From the NCBI GenBank assembly GCA_946122785.1, contig CAMGYJ010000008.1, forward strand, positions 16,641,475-16,705,474: DNA of 64,000 nt, read 5' to 3'. Origin of the DNA: Linum tenue. Taxonomy: Eukaryota > Streptophyta > Magnoliopsida > Malpighiales > Linaceae. The notes under the pieces are model-generated. The model was not told the origin of the DNA and ran no database searches. It saw nothing but the letters and a program-made list of their open reading frames with translations. The translations under genes and the position numbers were made by a program. This document shows positions 12,920 to 25,223 of the stretch, in pieces; position 1 is the first letter of the stretch, and every line of letters begins with the position of its first letter.

Positions 12920-13175
12920 GGAAGTAATGGGGAAATAGTAGTGAACAGACCCAATCTAAATATCAATCCCGCTACATAATTTGCAAATCATTAGATGATG
13001 GCTCAATTGGGGGGACGAAATGAAAGTTCCAATGTTAGTTGGATTGGGTGAATTTCAATTGAGTTTTATCTGAAAAGCCAGAGTGATTGCTTGATTGGGT
13101 GGAACAAATGGAAGTAGAATGTGTTAATTAGAAGATAGGGTGGGGTGTCGATTGAGAAGATGGGGTAACATGTTT

Positions 13176-13748
13176 TGTTGGAAATTTGGTTGAACCGGAC
13201 TAACCAAGTCAAACCAGTTTTGGGTTGGACCGACCAACCGGTTTGGGATTAGACCGACCGAACCGATATTCTAATTCCGTGAAGGGACACATCCCTTTGG
13301 CCTAGTGGCGGTTGCATTATTTTATGGATAAGGATAACCTTATGGATAGAGGCAACCCTTCATATGGATAAGGATAACCTTTCATATGGATAGAGGCAAC
13401 CTTTCATATGGATAAAGGCAACCTTTCGTATGGATAAATGCAACCTTTCATGAAACAATGCATGGATTCGGCCCCTATAAATATGTGTGGGGTGGATGAT
13501 GCCACATACCATCAAACATATTCTTCTTCTTTCTTCCAAAAATTTCTAAGTATGCTTTAGTGTTCTTGAGCCTGGAACCTAAAGTGGTGATAGTTTTATC
13601 CTCGGGAGAAATTTCCTGTAACCCAAGGCTTTGTAGAGGGTGGAAATATTCTTTTCGGAAAGTGAACGTAGTTCACGACTCTATCATAATCCTAGTCACC
13701 CGGTCTTGGGCTATCGTACGTGTACCCTCGTCCCTAAAAGTCCCAACA
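13176..13748 (+). repeat. 5' LTR of copia element 2
   Basis: The 573-bp LTR contains a run of six or so imperfect 24-27-bp units (CATATGGATAAGG...CAACCTTT) at about 13320-13450. A TATA-like box (CTATAAATAT) follows at about 13477, as expected upstream of the transcription start in a U3 region. Confidence 0.93.
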
Positions 13749-14699
13749 ATCGAAAAGAATAATTTTCCGGTACGATGGCTCGAACTGCTCTTTACAAGAA
13801 ACCGGTTCCGGTCTATGGAATTATGAGAATGTTCGATGATGGGTTTTTCATCGATGGCAGTAGAAGATGGGTTTTCTTCATACTTATCTCATGGTGTATT
13901 CCATATCCGGAAGGTAACTTGGAAGAGGGATGATTCGAAGATGAGGAAGAAGGAGAATGATTCGTAAAATGGAGAAATAGAAGAATGGAAATTTCCTTTG
14001 GGTAGGTCACATACTCAATGGTTAATTGGCCTAATCTATTCGACATTTACGAAGTTCTAGATAAACTTGGATTTGTCTAGTGGTTTGGTGGTGTGATTTT
14101 GTCTAGTGGTTTACGTTAAACCAAAGAGACGAAATTGTGTATACAATGTTTGATGATTCTGGTAATAGAGTCGTTGTGTTTGTATGTAAATGACATATTT
14201 ATCTTTGGGACCAATCAAAGATAAGTGATTTTGTCAAGTGGTTTATGTTATTTTAAACCAAAGAGACAAAATGTGTACACAATTTATGATGATTCTGGTA
14301 ATGAAGTCATCGTACATTTGTATGCATAAGACATGCTTATCTTTGGAACCAATAAAAGATAAGTAAACTTTAATAAAAAGTTGTTATTTCAATTCTCCAT
14401 GTAGGATATGGGGGAGGCAAATGTGATTCTGTGTATTGTATCAAGCGGAACGACAAGAAAGAGTCCTTCTCTCAATTTTTCTGCACGAGAAGGTACTTGC
14501 ATAAATTCCATAGTAGGAATTGTAGTGAGTTCAAGACCCCAATGGATCCAAGTATGGAACTTATGGTTAATACTGAAAATCAGTTTTACAACTGGAGTAT
14601 TCCATGTTAAATTGAGGGCTCGATGTATGCATGATTTACATGATGCTAGATATCGCATATGCGATAGAACAATTAAGTTGGTATGTGATGAATCCTAGT

Positions 14700-15110
14700 T
14701 CTCATCATTTGAAATGAAATGAGGCGTGTACTAGGATATGTCAAAGGCACACTGTATTGACTTATAGTGGCTTTCCATCAATTTTGGAAAGGATTTGTTG
14801 ATGTTAGTTGGATTTCTCATGTTAAAGGTGATACTTCAACATTGATATGAGTCCTCTTGCTTGGGAGAGGTGCCATAATTTGGGCCTCTATAAAGCAAAC
14901 TTGCATCACTAAGTTTCACTATGGAATCAAAATTTGTGTGGCCTTGATTTCTCTTAGAGAAGAGACATAATTGTTGAGAGGTTTGGTTTATGACATATAT
15001 TTATGGCCTAAACCAATCTCACCTATTACTATCTTTTGTGATAGTAATGCTAATTTGGCTAAGGCATATAGTCAAGAGAAAATGACAAGTACGGTCATGT
15101 GGGAGTAAGG
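14700..15110 (+). pseudogene. Degenerate copia RNase H in element 2
   Basis: On the plus strand, broken pieces read VLGYVKGTL, KQTCITK, FTMESKF, LLRGLVYDIYLWPKP and ITIFCDSNANLAKA. These match, in order, the end of copia RT and the RNase H domain, ending at the usual CDNQSA-type motif. Stops and frame changes lie between them. No integrase or gag was recognised in 13749-14700 or 15110-15793. Confidence 0.75.
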
Positions 15111-15793
15111 CACGGTAAAAGCTGTGAACTGATCATTCATAGTGTTGTGTCTAGACAGTATGACCAAACTCAAAATAATTTGGTTGATAATTTGAAGAAG
15201 TGGTTAACTAGAGACTTGGTGATCAAGTCTGTGAAAGGGATGAGTTAAAGTCCATATAATTTCTGGTAATGGGACACCCAATTCCCCTCTAATGCAACGT
15301 TAGAGGCTGAATTTAATGTGGAAAGCTTATTATCAGAAATTGAAGCACACAATTTTTCATCCCGAGGTATGTGCTTGTTATCCTGCATGAGAGAAGAGGA
15401 TGAAGTTCAAAACTTCTTAATTGAATCTTTGAAAAAGTGTATTATGCGGGTACACGAATAAGAGATTCAACCTACGTAAGCATGAAGTGTAGCCGCTTCA
15501 AGAAACCCGGACTTTGGTTTCGTGTGCGCTTATGAGAAGGATTGGACACATGGCGGATAATAGTGTCAAGGAGCTTAGAAGTTTTGAAAATTTAAGTGTA
15601 TATTATTTTCGAATATTCATATGAGTCAATGGGTTCAATCGTTACCGACACCCTTTGTATTCGAGTATTCGTCAAGTGTAATATACTAAGGTGAAAATTC
15701 AATCGTCACGACATTTTCATTTATGCTTAAGTTTTGTAGGAAGAATGTTGTGATTTTAGTGAATTCTATGAATACACTAAAATGGGGGAGGAA

Positions 15794-16366
15794 TGTTGGA
15801 AATTTGGTTGAACCGGACTAACCAAGTCAAACCAGTTTTGGGTTGGACCGACCAACCGGTTTGGGATTAGACCGACCGAACCGATATTCTAATTCCGTGA
15901 AGGGACACATCCCTTTGGCCTAGTGGCGGTTGCATTATTTTATGGATAAGGATAACCTTATGGATAGAGGCAACCCTTCATATGGATAAGGATAACCTTT
16001 CATATGGATAGAGGCAACCTTTCATATGGATAAAGGCAACCTTTCGTATGGATAAATGCAACCTTTCATGAAACAATGCATGGATTCGGCCCCTATAAAT
16101 ATGTGTGGGGTGGATGATGCCACATACCATCAAACATATTCTTCTTCTTTCTTCCAAAAATTTCTAAGTATGCTTTAGTGTTCTTGAGCCTGGAACCTAA
16201 AGTGGTGATAGTTTTATCCTCGGGAGAAATTTCCTGTAACCCAAGGCTTTGTAGAGGGTGGAAATATTCTTTTCGGAAAGTGAACGTAGTTCACGACTCT
16301 ATCATAATCCTAGTCACCCGGTCTTGGGCTATCGTACGTGTACCCTCGTCCCTAAAAGTCCCAACA
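15794..16366 (+). repeat. 3' LTR of copia element 2
   Basis: This LTR is identical by eye to 13176-13748 over all 573 bp and is followed by the TGTTT target duplication. Confidence 0.93.
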
Positions 16367-16666
16367 TGTTTGTCATGCGAATCAGAATAGATAAAGAACA
16401 AAATACTTTTATTGGATTTTAGAATTTTTGTGCATTTTAATTTAGGTGCGATGCTGATGATGGATGTAGAGGGAGGTTTTTTTTTTCTTCTGTTGGAATA
16501 AGAAGGAGAAGGAATATAAAAAAAGAGAAAAATAAAAAATAAAACTTAAAGTTTTAACATTTTCTGGTAATTTGACATTGCCAACAAGTTGCGTGAGGTG
16601 TAGTAAGTCCACCTCAGCTTGTTTTTAATATATTTTTTTTTTTTACAATTCATCTGTATTCATAAA

Positions 16667-19600
16667 TCAAAGTTTAGTGACTACATTGCTCTCTTTAGAA
16701 AGTAGAGTGATCAAACAGATAGGGGGCCTATCTATCCACACTTCGGTTTCTTCAGCTCTTCCTCGCAATCGTGCCATCGCGTGGGCACATTCATTTCCTT
16801 CTCTTTTCCAGAATCTCCATCCAAATAAACCATTCTCCTCAGCAAACTCACGAATTTCATCACAAATCATCGCTATCTCCATGTCTGTTGTCTCCCTGCA
16901 ATTCAATTTCTGAATTAGGGTTTGACAGTCCGATTCCAGCAGCATCGATTGGGTTTGGTGAGTTCTTGCCAGCTGCAACCCCCAAAGCATTGCCTTCGCC
17001 TCCGCCAATTCGACTGACCATCGCACCCTCGTCCGGTGAGTCACTCCCATGATGAAGTTTCCATTCAAATCTCTCAATACCATTCCGTAACTTGTGCCTT
17101 CTTCTCCCAGAATCGCCGCATCTGTGTTCAGTTTTAGGATCCCCACTGGTGGAGGCTCCCATTCACCCTAGCTCGAGCTCGCGGTGCTGGAATGCCTGGG
17201 TTGCTCTTGCCTTGATTCTCTGCATATTCTTCGAGGTAATTCTAGGCTCTTCCCACTATCTCCCATTCTTCTAATTTAGGGTTATTGAAGAAATGGTTGT
17301 TTCGTTCTTTCCATAGGAACCAAAGTGTGATTAGTACTTTGGTTAGCTCTTCTTTGCTCGTTTCTTCAAGTAAATCACACAACCAAGTCTCACAGTTCTT
17401 TCTTTCTCCCATCTGAAATTTTTTTGCAAGATTACTAGGTCTCCATACCCTTCCTGCCCAATCGCATTCTCTTGTGATATGCTCCTGAGTTTCCAATAGT
17501 CCACAGAAAGGGCATTCGTCAAATGCATCTTTGATTCTTCTGCTTAGGTTAACTCCTGTTGGGAGGATGTTACTCCCCCATCTCCAGAAAAAATGCGAAC
17601 CTTTGGCGGCAATTCCAACATCCATAGGTGCTTCCAATCTATTGGCACATAGGTTTCAATTTGGCCTGTGGTTTGAGCCTTCCTCCATTCCTTGTAACCT
17701 GACCTGACTGTGTATTTACCAGTCTTTTCCCTTCCCCAAATCAGTACATCAGGTCTAGGTTGGGGGGTATAGGTATCTGTTCAATTCGAGACCTGTCATT
17801 TGGTTGGAAATTGGTTTGCAAAAGGTTGCTTTTCCATGACCTTGTCTCCCAATCAATCAGACTTGATACCCTCTCTGTTATTCCTAGCCCTGTAGCTTGA
17901 GATTGAATTTTGTAGTTTGGTGACTCTGGAATCCAACGATCCCACCAAATCCGAATGTCTTCTCCATTTCCCACCCTCCATCTCGTCCCCTCTTTCACTA
18001 GGGATTGAGCTTGCATTAGGCTTCTCCAAATGTAGATGGGATTTGATCCCACTGTTGCCTCTAGAACACCACAGTGAGGGTAGTAACGAGCTTTTAGGAC
18101 CCTTGCCACTAGTGATTCAGGTTTCTTTAGTAGATTCCAGACCTGTCTACCCAGTAATGCTATGTTGAAGCCTTGTAAGTCTCGAAATCCCATCCCACCC
18201 TCATATTTAGGGCGACATAATTTCTCCCAGCTCATCCAATGTATTCTTCTTTCCTCCCTTTTCCTTCCCCACCAGAAGCTTGCAATCATTCTTTGGATTT
18301 CTTGTAGAACACTTTGAGGTACCTTGAACACTGACATGGCATATAGGGTTTGAGCTTGTGCCACTGCCTTGATGAGTACCTCCTTTGCTGCCATAGATAA
18401 TAGCTTCCCTTTCCACATCTTAATTTTATCTCTAACACTATCAATTAGCTGTGCAAACACAGCTTTCTTGGCTCGGCCAATTACTGTTGGAAGTCCTAGA
18501 TATTTGTCATGATGCATAACCCTTTTCATTCCTAAGATGTCTCCCATTCTTCTTCTGTCCTCTTCAATGACATTTGTACTGAAAGAGAGTTCTGAATTGA
18601 CTAGGCTTACCTGTTGGCCTGAGGCTAGCTCATAGGTGCTTAGTAAGTCCCTCAATGCTTCTCCTTGTTCTTTCTTATTCTAAAAAAAGAATATACTGTC
18701 ATCCGCGAAGAATAAGTGAGTAATCATTGGGCCATTACTACTCACTTTGATCCCTCGGATTCTTCCTTCCTCTTCTGCTTTCTTTGTTAGGGCTGATAGC
18801 CCTTCTGCACATAGTAGGAAGAGGTAGGGGGAAATAGGGTCCCCCTGTCTGAGTCCCCTTGTTGGCTTAAAAATCAGAGTCTGATGTCCATTAATCAAAG
18901 CTGCATAACTCACACTAGTAACACAATTCATCACCATTCGAACCCAATCTCCATGAAAACCCAATTTCAGCATTATCCCTTCAAGAAAATTCCATTCTAC
19001 TCGATCATAAGCTTTGGCTATATCGAGTTTTGCTGCTACAAAACCTTTCTTTCCCATTTTTCTGTTTTTCATAGCATGGAAGCATTCAAAGCCAATCATT
19101 ATGTTATCTGTGATGTTTCTCCCTGGCACAAATGCACTCTGAGTATCAGTGATGATCTCATCAAGCACTAGTTTTAGTCGATTGGCTAGCACCTTCGACA
19201 GAATCTTGTAGAGCACTCTGCATAGTGCAATTGGTCGAAACTCTTTGGGAGAGACTGGTTTCTTTGTCTTTGGAATCATTGCTAGCAGAGTATGGTTCAG
19301 GGAGGGAGGAACCTCCCCTGTCAGTAGGATTCTTTGTAGTTCTAGGCATACAGCATCTCCAACAGTCGCCCAGTTCTTCTGAAAGAAGAGGGCTGGCATT
19401 CCATCAGAGCCAGGATCTTTGGTGGGTGCCATTCTAGATAAAGCCTCAAAGATCTCCTCTCTAGAAAAAGGTTTTAGTAATTCCTGGTTCATTTGGTCTG
19501 TAACTTTAGATTCCACCACATCAAGCACCTCATAGAGACTAGGAGTTGGTTCTGCTGTGAATAATTTCTGGAGGTGATTAGTGAAACAGCCCATGACTTC

Positions 19601-20761
19601 CTCATGTCCCCTGAAGATAGAACCATCTTCCCTCTGTAGTTCTTTAATTGTATTTCTACGCTTCCTGTTAGAGGCCTTCTGATGAAAAAAGCCAGTGTTC
19701 TTATCCCCCTCCTTCAGCCAATCTGATCGTGATCTCTGTTTCCACCTGACTTCTTCCAAGTCCAATACTTCATTAAGTTCTCTCTCTAGTGCTCTACGTT
19801 GGATGAGTATAGCTTTGGTTTTTTTCATTTTGGAGATTCTTGCCAAGGCTCTCTCAATTCTCTTTCTCCTGACCTTCAGGTTTCCAAAGGTTCTTTTTCC
19901 CCACTCCAATACGACTTTCTCGCAATTTTTGATTCTTTCTTCTAGTGGCAAGTCTGGATCCCTCTGCCATTCAGCCTCTATAATAGAGGCACAGTCTTCA
20001 TGCTTTTGCCAGAAAGCTTCAAACTTGAAATGCCATCCCCATTTCACTTGTTCCTCCTGTAGGTTCAGCTCAATTTTTATAGGTATGTGATCCGACATCC
20101 ATCTATCCAGATGATAGACTCTAGCCTCTGGGAACTCAGTCCTCCATTCTGAATTAGCAACAGCTCGATCAAGCCTTTGTTCAAGAAAGTCTTCATCAAT
20201 TTTTCCATTGTCCCAAGTGAACATGTTCCCATGATATCCTAAATCCTCCAGGTGACATTCATCCAGTGTTGCTTGGAATTCTTCCATATTCTGGATATCA
20301 GGTGGATTTCTGCCGTTTTTCTCTTCATAACTTAACACTTGATTGAAATCTCCACATAATATCCATGGTAGATTAGATTGGCCATGGAGCCGCTTTATCA
20401 TGTCCCAAGTTTGAGGCTTGTTCTCCTGCTCTGGCCAACCATAAATCCCTGTCAGTCTCCATTTCTTTCCCTCTGTTCCCTCTGTAATCCAAATATCAAT
20501 GTGGTTTTGAGTTGCTGCCTTGACTTCAACTTGCAGCTCCTCTTTCCACATCATTATCAACCCACCTGCTCTATTTCTCGATCCCACCCCTTTTCCTTTT
20601 GTCCAGCCTAACTTTTGAATTGTTGCCTCCCATTCATGTTCTTTCTTTTTTGTTTCCATAAGAAACACAATGCTGGGGTCTTGCTCTTTTAGTAGCTCAG
20701 CTACTCTTGCAACTGTCGTGGTTTTCCCCAGCCAACGACAGTTGTAACTGATGATGCTCAT
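16667..20761 (-). pseudogene. LINE-B ORF2 polyprotein (endonuclease, RT, zf-RVT, RNase H), broken
   Basis: The protein begins MSIISYNCRWLG at 20761. The endonuclease shows GDFNQVL and SDHIPIKIEL. The RT spans roughly 19500-18300, with FRPIALCRVLYK, GLRQGDPISPYLF and the catalytic FADD near 18700. A TAG at 18680-18682 stops the frame only a few codons after FADD, and the same frame then runs to 17741. There the frame shifts, and the zf-RVT domain (HFFWRWGSNILPTG, CPFCG) lies at 17637-17242. A further break leads to an RNase H at 17146-16667 with NTDAA, AEAKAM, LESDCQ and ECAHAMA. The start codon overlaps the ORF1 stop as ATGA (20758-20761). Confidence 0.92.
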
Positions 20762-22247
20762 TGGGCTGGGCGGCCCTGCTCTTTTGCAGGGTCCGCCAAT
20801 CCGTCATCCATAATCATTGGTTGTCCCACAGTGTTCAGTCTCTCCTCTTCCTTCTCAAAAGTAAGGACTTTTGCTTTTTTGCTCTTAAGTGATTCATCTC
20901 CCTCTCTTGCTTCCATCTCTGTGCATTCCTTCTCTGTCCTTTTCTGTGGTGTGATTTGTGTTTTGACTTGGAATCTTGGCACAGTCTGCTCCCACCTCCT
21001 CCAAACCCTGTTCATGCTTCTTTTTGGTGGACAGGTGTTGTTTGTACCTAGTACAAACTGTTGCAGTGCTCCACTCTGATCTACTTTTGCTGGTTTGGAA
21101 CCCTGAGTTGTTCCCTCTATTCCTTGCTTCTGCCTTTTCCTTTCAATATCAGTTGTCTGTTGGTCATTTGCTTGCGGGGTTGTTGGTTTCCCCAAGCTCT
21201 CTTTTAGGATCAGTGGAGAGTGCATTTTCCCCTGTGCTCCAACTTTGCCAAATTCTTCTGTCACTTTATTTCCTTGTTCCTTCTCTTCTGGCCTTATCTG
21301 TGTAGTCCTTGTAATAGTTTCAGGTTCTGCCATCTCTTCAGATGGTGCTCTTTCACCGCAAGAATTGGAACCGACACTTTCCATCTCTTTCTCAGGGATG
21401 CCCATAATTCAACATCCTCTCTCTTTGAGGAGTGTGATAGCCAGTTTCGAGGTCCAGGTGGACTCGTTCGGAGTTCCATTCCAATAGGATCAGGTACCAA
21501 GCCTGATGGTCTAGGACACCTCAGTTTTGGATGGCCTATTCTCCCACAGGAGTAGCAGAACATTGGAAGTTTCTCGTACTTTACCAGGTAATCCACCAAC
21601 TTTCCTCCTATATTCAGTTTAATTTTCTTCTTTAGAGGATTGTTGATGGATATGCTTACTCTCATTCGCATGTAAGTATCCCACATTGTGCCAGAACTAT
21701 CATCAAACCATACTAGAGAACCAAATCTGTTTGCAATCTTCTCTGCCATGTTCTTAGTTCTCAACTCAGCAGGGAACTCTTTGATTTGAATCCAAATATC
21801 GATCATGTGTAGTGCTTCAGGTGTTGGTTTCTTGATAAGCAAGCTCGATATAAAAACCATGATGTTGTTTTCATAATGCCAGGGGCCTCCAAAGCATACC
21901 TTGTTTCTGTCATCTTGGTCCAAGAATTGGAACACAAATAGCATATCTCCCAGGTCAGTAATCTGGAAACCCTTCTTTAGATTCCAAGCCTTGGCCAAGG
22001 CTATTTTCAGTGATCTGATGTTTGGCTGTTTTTCAGCTAACAGGCGGCCAATCAGACCCAGTTGTCTTACAGCTTCCATTCGGAGAACATCTACATCACC
22101 ATCCTCCACATCCAACGGTGTATCATCCTCATCTTCTAAGTTTATCTTGTCCAGATCTATCTCTAGACTTTCAGCAGTGCTTCGCAGTTCTTCAGGTTCC
22201 ACATTGAGATCCTCCTTCCCGTTTCCAGCAGGCTGTAGCTCTTCCAT
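20758..22247 (-). pseudogene. LINE-B ORF1 (DUF4283 and zf-CCHC_4), frameshifted
   Basis: ATG at 22247 starts an acidic leader. A DUF4283 domain follows (KIALAKAWNL, FGGPWHYENN, IDIWIQIKEFP), then a CCHC knuckle, CYSCGRIGHPKLRCP, at about 21555-21510. The first frame ends at 21294. The second frame enters near 21405 and carries a charged Lys/Glu/Gln-rich tail to a TGA at 20758. One indel near 21395-21410 explains the switch. The tail stop and the ORF2 start share ATGA, an arrangement consistent with coupled translation in this LINE group. Confidence 0.88.
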
Positions 22248-22363
22248 TGTTTCGCTTCAGACTCAAGCAGCAGTCCAAAGTTTCAGTAGTAGCTTGAAAA
22301 CTTTAGGGTTTGCTTTCCTCGCGTTTCTGTTGCTTCAAGAACTCCTTCTGTTGTCTTTAATAT

Positions 22364-23008
22364 TTCTAACGACTCATATAACATTATTAATGTTTCTAGC
22401 AAAAAATGACAATATTTTTTCAATACATTCCTAAATACGGCTATATTATAAATGATTATATTTGTCACAAAAGTCAAAATATTGATTGTGTAGATCTATT
22501 TATCCTTTAGTTTATCATCATTATCTTTTTTAATGTAGATCATCTTCATTAGTTTACAAATTCCAAATTACTATGGACCTCTCGCATAACATTTTTGTGA
22601 TTTTTTTCCTTTTTACAATTATGTCTTATAGTACATTTTGCTAAATCATTTATATAACAATTTACATTGCTATCTCCACTCATTGTAAAGTGCAAGCGAG
22701 CGAACCACAACTAGTATTATATTATAATCTATGTTTAAATAATAGGAAAACTTGTTATTATGAATATTGAAGACATATAAAACTTTTATTAATTCCTTTG
22801 ACTTGGTCATGAAGAGACCGGCTAGCGTAGAAAAGAGCTTCTCTTTTCTCCAAAATAATTATTATAATAAACACTAATGCTTCATAATTAAACTAATAAT
22901 AATAATAATAAAAGAATTCCTTCTCCTGTTCGTAACAAAAAAAAAAAAAAATCCTTTCCCTGTGCGTAAAAGAATTCCCTTTGTTCATCCTAAATTTCAG
23001 TCTCTTCC
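22364..23008. other. Intergenic DNA upstream of SKP1 copy A
   Basis: This AT-rich DNA is shared with copy B (36431-36716 and 55721-56070). It contains an AAT microsatellite (about 22896-22913) and an A-run near 22937. The point between 22654 and 22655 is the empty target of the 19-kb insertion found in copy B. No gene is seen. Confidence 0.8.
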
Positions 23009-23016
23009 TATAAATA
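23009..23016 (+). promoter_or_regulatory. TATA box of SKP1 copy A
   Basis: TATAAATA lies 99 bp before the ATG and is conserved at the same place in copy B (56071-56078). A short leader with CTCATCTCTTCATCC-like pyrimidine-rich sequence follows. Confidence 0.65.
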
Positions 23017-23114
23017 AACAGCTCCAGGCGTACAGATTCTCATCTCTTCATCCATCAATCAGTAGCTCCCGCTTTCTACGGAGAAGTTAACCAATAGGTC
23101 CAGTTGCGGTAACA

Positions 23115-23597
23115 ATGTCGACAGCGGCGGCGGCGGCGGCGGAGAAGAAGAAGTTGATCACTCTGAAGAGCGGCGACGGCGAGTCCTTCGAGGTGGAGGA
23201 AGCGGTGGCGATGCAGTCGCAGACGATCAAGCACATGATCGAGGACGGATGCGCGGGCGACGGCATCCCGATCCCCAACGTCACCGGCGGGATTCTGGCG
23301 AAAGTGATCGAGTTCTGCAACAAGCACCAGCAGCAGCCTCCTGGATCCGACGCCGCCGAATTGAAGAAATGGGACGCAGAATTCGCCAAGGTGGGCCAGG
23401 ACACCCTGTACGATCTGCTTCTGGCGGCGAATTACTTGAACGTCAAGGATCTGCTGGATTTGATCTGCCAAACTGTGGCCGACCTGATCAAGGGGAAGAC
23501 GCCGGAGGAGATACGGAGGTACTTCAATATCGAGAACGATTTCACCAAGGAGGAGGAAGAAGCGATTCGGAGGGAGAACCAGTGGGCGTTTGAGTGA
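23115..23597 (+). CDS. SKP1-like SCF ubiquitin-ligase adaptor, copy A
   Basis: SKP1 links F-box proteins to CUL1 in SCF E3 ubiquitin ligases. The 160-residue protein has the usual size and no intron. After a short Ala-rich start, residues about 14-75 form the BTB/POZ-like domain ([40 protein letters not shown]). The C-terminal half is the F-box-binding domain: [37 protein letters not shown] and the invariant WAFE end. It reads KVGQ where most plant SKP1 proteins have KVDQ. Plants carry many such genes (ASK in Arabidopsis), so the exact member is not assignable. The reading frame and its conservation with copy B suggest it is functional. Confidence 0.96.
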   Translation: MSTAAAAAAEKKKLITLKSGDGESFEVEEAVAMQSQTIKHMIEDGCAGDGIPIPNVTGGILAKVIEFCNKHQQQPPGSDAAELKKWDAEFAKVGQDTLYDLLLAANYLNVKDLLDLICQTVADLIKGKTPEEIRRYFNIENDFTKEEEEAIRRENQWAFE

Positions 23598-23995
23598 TGT
23601 TCAGTAGTGAAAGAATCAGCTTTGTGTTTGAATTTTGATGATACTATAAGGGTTTATGTATGGATTCAGCGCAAGAGACAAGGTTACTTTTTTTTTATTA
23701 ATAATGGTGAGACATATATTAAAGTAAATGAGATGAAAGTTCAGGGGTACAAAGAATCCACAGACAAGGGCATCATCACTAGCACTACAACTCTACAAGA
23801 AACAAAAAGAATTAGCGATGGAAAAAATTCGTTGCTAAAAGGTTCTGCTAGTAAGTATCGCCGAAGACTTTTAATAGCCGTCGCGTATACCGCGTCGCCA
23901 AAGATTTATGCGAGAATTTAACGAGTCCGTCGCTAATGATACAGTCTCCTCACTGATAGTATGTTTCTGGGACGAGAATACATCATCGCCAGAAC
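23598..23995 (+). other. SKP1 copy A 3' region with CACTA-like decayed repeat
   Basis: The 3' flank shares CTTTGTGTTTGAATTTTGAT with copy B. At 23783-23940 there is a CACTACAAC...CTACAAGAAAC motif followed by repeated GCGACG/TCGCTAA words. The matching region in copy B (about 57850-58030) has the same word set. CACTA elements end in CACTACAAGAAA and have such subterminal repeats, so this may be an old fragment, but no second end was found. Confidence 0.4.
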
Positions 23996-25223
23996 GGCTA
24001 AATTACATGTTTGGTCACTCAAATTATATGAATCTTTTACGTTTGTCACCCGAATTACTTTTCTTTCTTATTCACTACTAACTTTATGAATCGTTTCACC
24101 GTTAGTCACCGGCCGTTACACTCCGTTAAATTTGTCCTACGTGGCAGTCAACTATAAAGTTTGACTGTTAACTAGATGACATGGAAATTAAAAAAATAAA
24201 AAATAAATCAATATATTTGTCCACCTCATCATTCCACTTAGATTAATAGTTTGTCACTCTCATCATCCGTTTTTATCATGTTATTTATTTAATACAAAAT
24301 AATTTACAAAATAAATAATATTATTAATTTAATTTTAATTGAAGCCTACATTTTAAATTCATCCACAAGCCCTACTCAATAATCAAGACCCTTTTTCCCT
24401 TTACCCCAACCGAACCCAAAATCCCCTTCCCCTGTCGAACCTCCCCTCCCCTTCCCCCAACTCCATAGCCGCCGCCGAACCCAGCGAACTCAATGAATCT
24501 CCACCCAAAACTACCCGGTGCACTATGGCCGGACAATCAACCCCCAGCCCTCAACAAATCATCGTCCTCAATCACCCACCAAATCCGACCCAATCGTCAC
24601 TCGCCAAGGCTCTCACCCGCTTCTACCTGCTGGCCGGAAGGTTGTCCAAATCTGCAGCCAACTCGCTTCCCATCGTCCGTTGTGACGACGAGGGTGTTCC
24701 GTTCTCATCGAATCGGAAGGTTGTCCAAATCTGCAACTCGACGCGCTCCACCAGTTCCTCCCCTTCCCTTCCTTCCTGATCCGCCAACCGTCACTCTTCG
24801 AATCGGCACCGCAAATCGCATTCAAGGCCACCGTCTTCCTCTGCGGCGGCGGCGCCATCGGGACCGCGAATGCGGCTGCACACAACGGCGTCCGTCGGAT
24901 CTTGACCGGTGGAGAATAAATTAATCATTTTTTTTGCAATTTAATTAATTTTATTGAATAAGTGATATGGTAAATCATAGAGTGAAATGATGAGTTGGAA
25001 AAATAAATTGATTTATTTTTTATTTTTTTAATTTCCACGTCATCTAGTTAACAGTCAAACTTTATAGTTGACTGCCACGTAGGACAAATTTAACAGAGTG
25101 TAACGGCCGGTGACTAACGGTGAAATGATTCGTAAAGTTAGTGGTGAATAAGAAAGAAAAGTAATTCGGGTGGCAAACGTGAAAGATTCATATAATTCGA
25201 GTGACCAAACATGTAATTTAGCC
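23996..25223. mobile_element. Pack-MULE with about 245-bp inverted repeats and captured acyltransferase
   Basis: The ends begin GGCTAAATTACATGTTTGGTC and are inverted copies of each other for about 245 bp (23996-24241 and about 24975-25223). A 10-bp duplication TCGCCAGAAC flanks it (23986-23995 and 25224-25233). Copy B has the unfilled region near 58100. There is no transposase gene. The interior is GC-rich and carries gene-derived sequence, the definition of a Pack-MULE. Its outermost bases resemble those of the neighbouring MULE, which may have mobilised it. Confidence 0.9.
24525..24910 (+). pseudogene. BAHD acyltransferase gene fragment inside the Pack-MULE
   Basis: An 84-residue frame reads SLAKALTRFYLLAGRL, then SANSLPIVRCDDEGVPF in slightly interrupted form. 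This is the N-terminal region of plant BAHD acyltransferases (hydroxycinnamoyl-transferase type), where a PLAGRL block is followed by a CNDEGV-type block. After a frame change, FESAPQIAFKATVFLCGG and AIGTANAAAHNGV resemble the following strand and the region of the HxxxD motif, but the motif itself is not preserved. It is only a small part of a roughly 430-residue enzyme and cannot be catalytic. Confidence 0.72.

Larger units (their letters stand above)
13176..16366 (+). mobile_element. Ty1/copia element 2: short non-autonomous copy with identical LTRs
   Basis: Two 573-bp direct repeats (13176-13748 and 15794-16366) start TGTTGGAAAT and end CCCAACA. The flanking duplication is TGTTT (13171-13175 and 16367-16371). 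Copy B retains the uninterrupted site near 34795-34803. A polypurine tract, AATGGGGGAGGAA, sits directly before the downstream LTR, fixing the plus orientation. The interior is only 2,045 bp and has no gag-pol frame, just decayed RNase H sequence. Reading both LTRs base by base I found no difference. Confidence 0.92.
16632..22350 (-). mobile_element. LINE-B: full-length plant non-LTR retrotransposon (minus strand)
   Basis: The element has an A-tail (T-run at 16633-16644 on the plus strand) at its 3' end, and ORF2 then ORF1 reading away on the minus strand. It is bounded by a 13-bp duplication with one mismatch, TTGTTTTTAATAT at 16619-16631 and TTGTCTTTAATAT at 22351-22363. Copy B shows the unfilled site (CTTGCCTTCAATATTTC) near 36415. 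The 5' leader before the ORF1 ATG is about 100 bp. Both ORFs carry breaks. Confidence 0.93.

Noticed and set aside
13560..13826. ORF shared with 16178-16390
   Set aside because: It is within the identical LTRs of copia element 2 and has no known domain.
22901..23471. Open frames on the minus strand across both SKP1 genes (also 56112-56550)
   Set aside because: They mirror SKP1 coding sequence with no domain of their own.
24613..24885. Minus-strand ORF in the Pack-MULE
   Set aside because: Antisense of the BAHD-like sequence with no domain.
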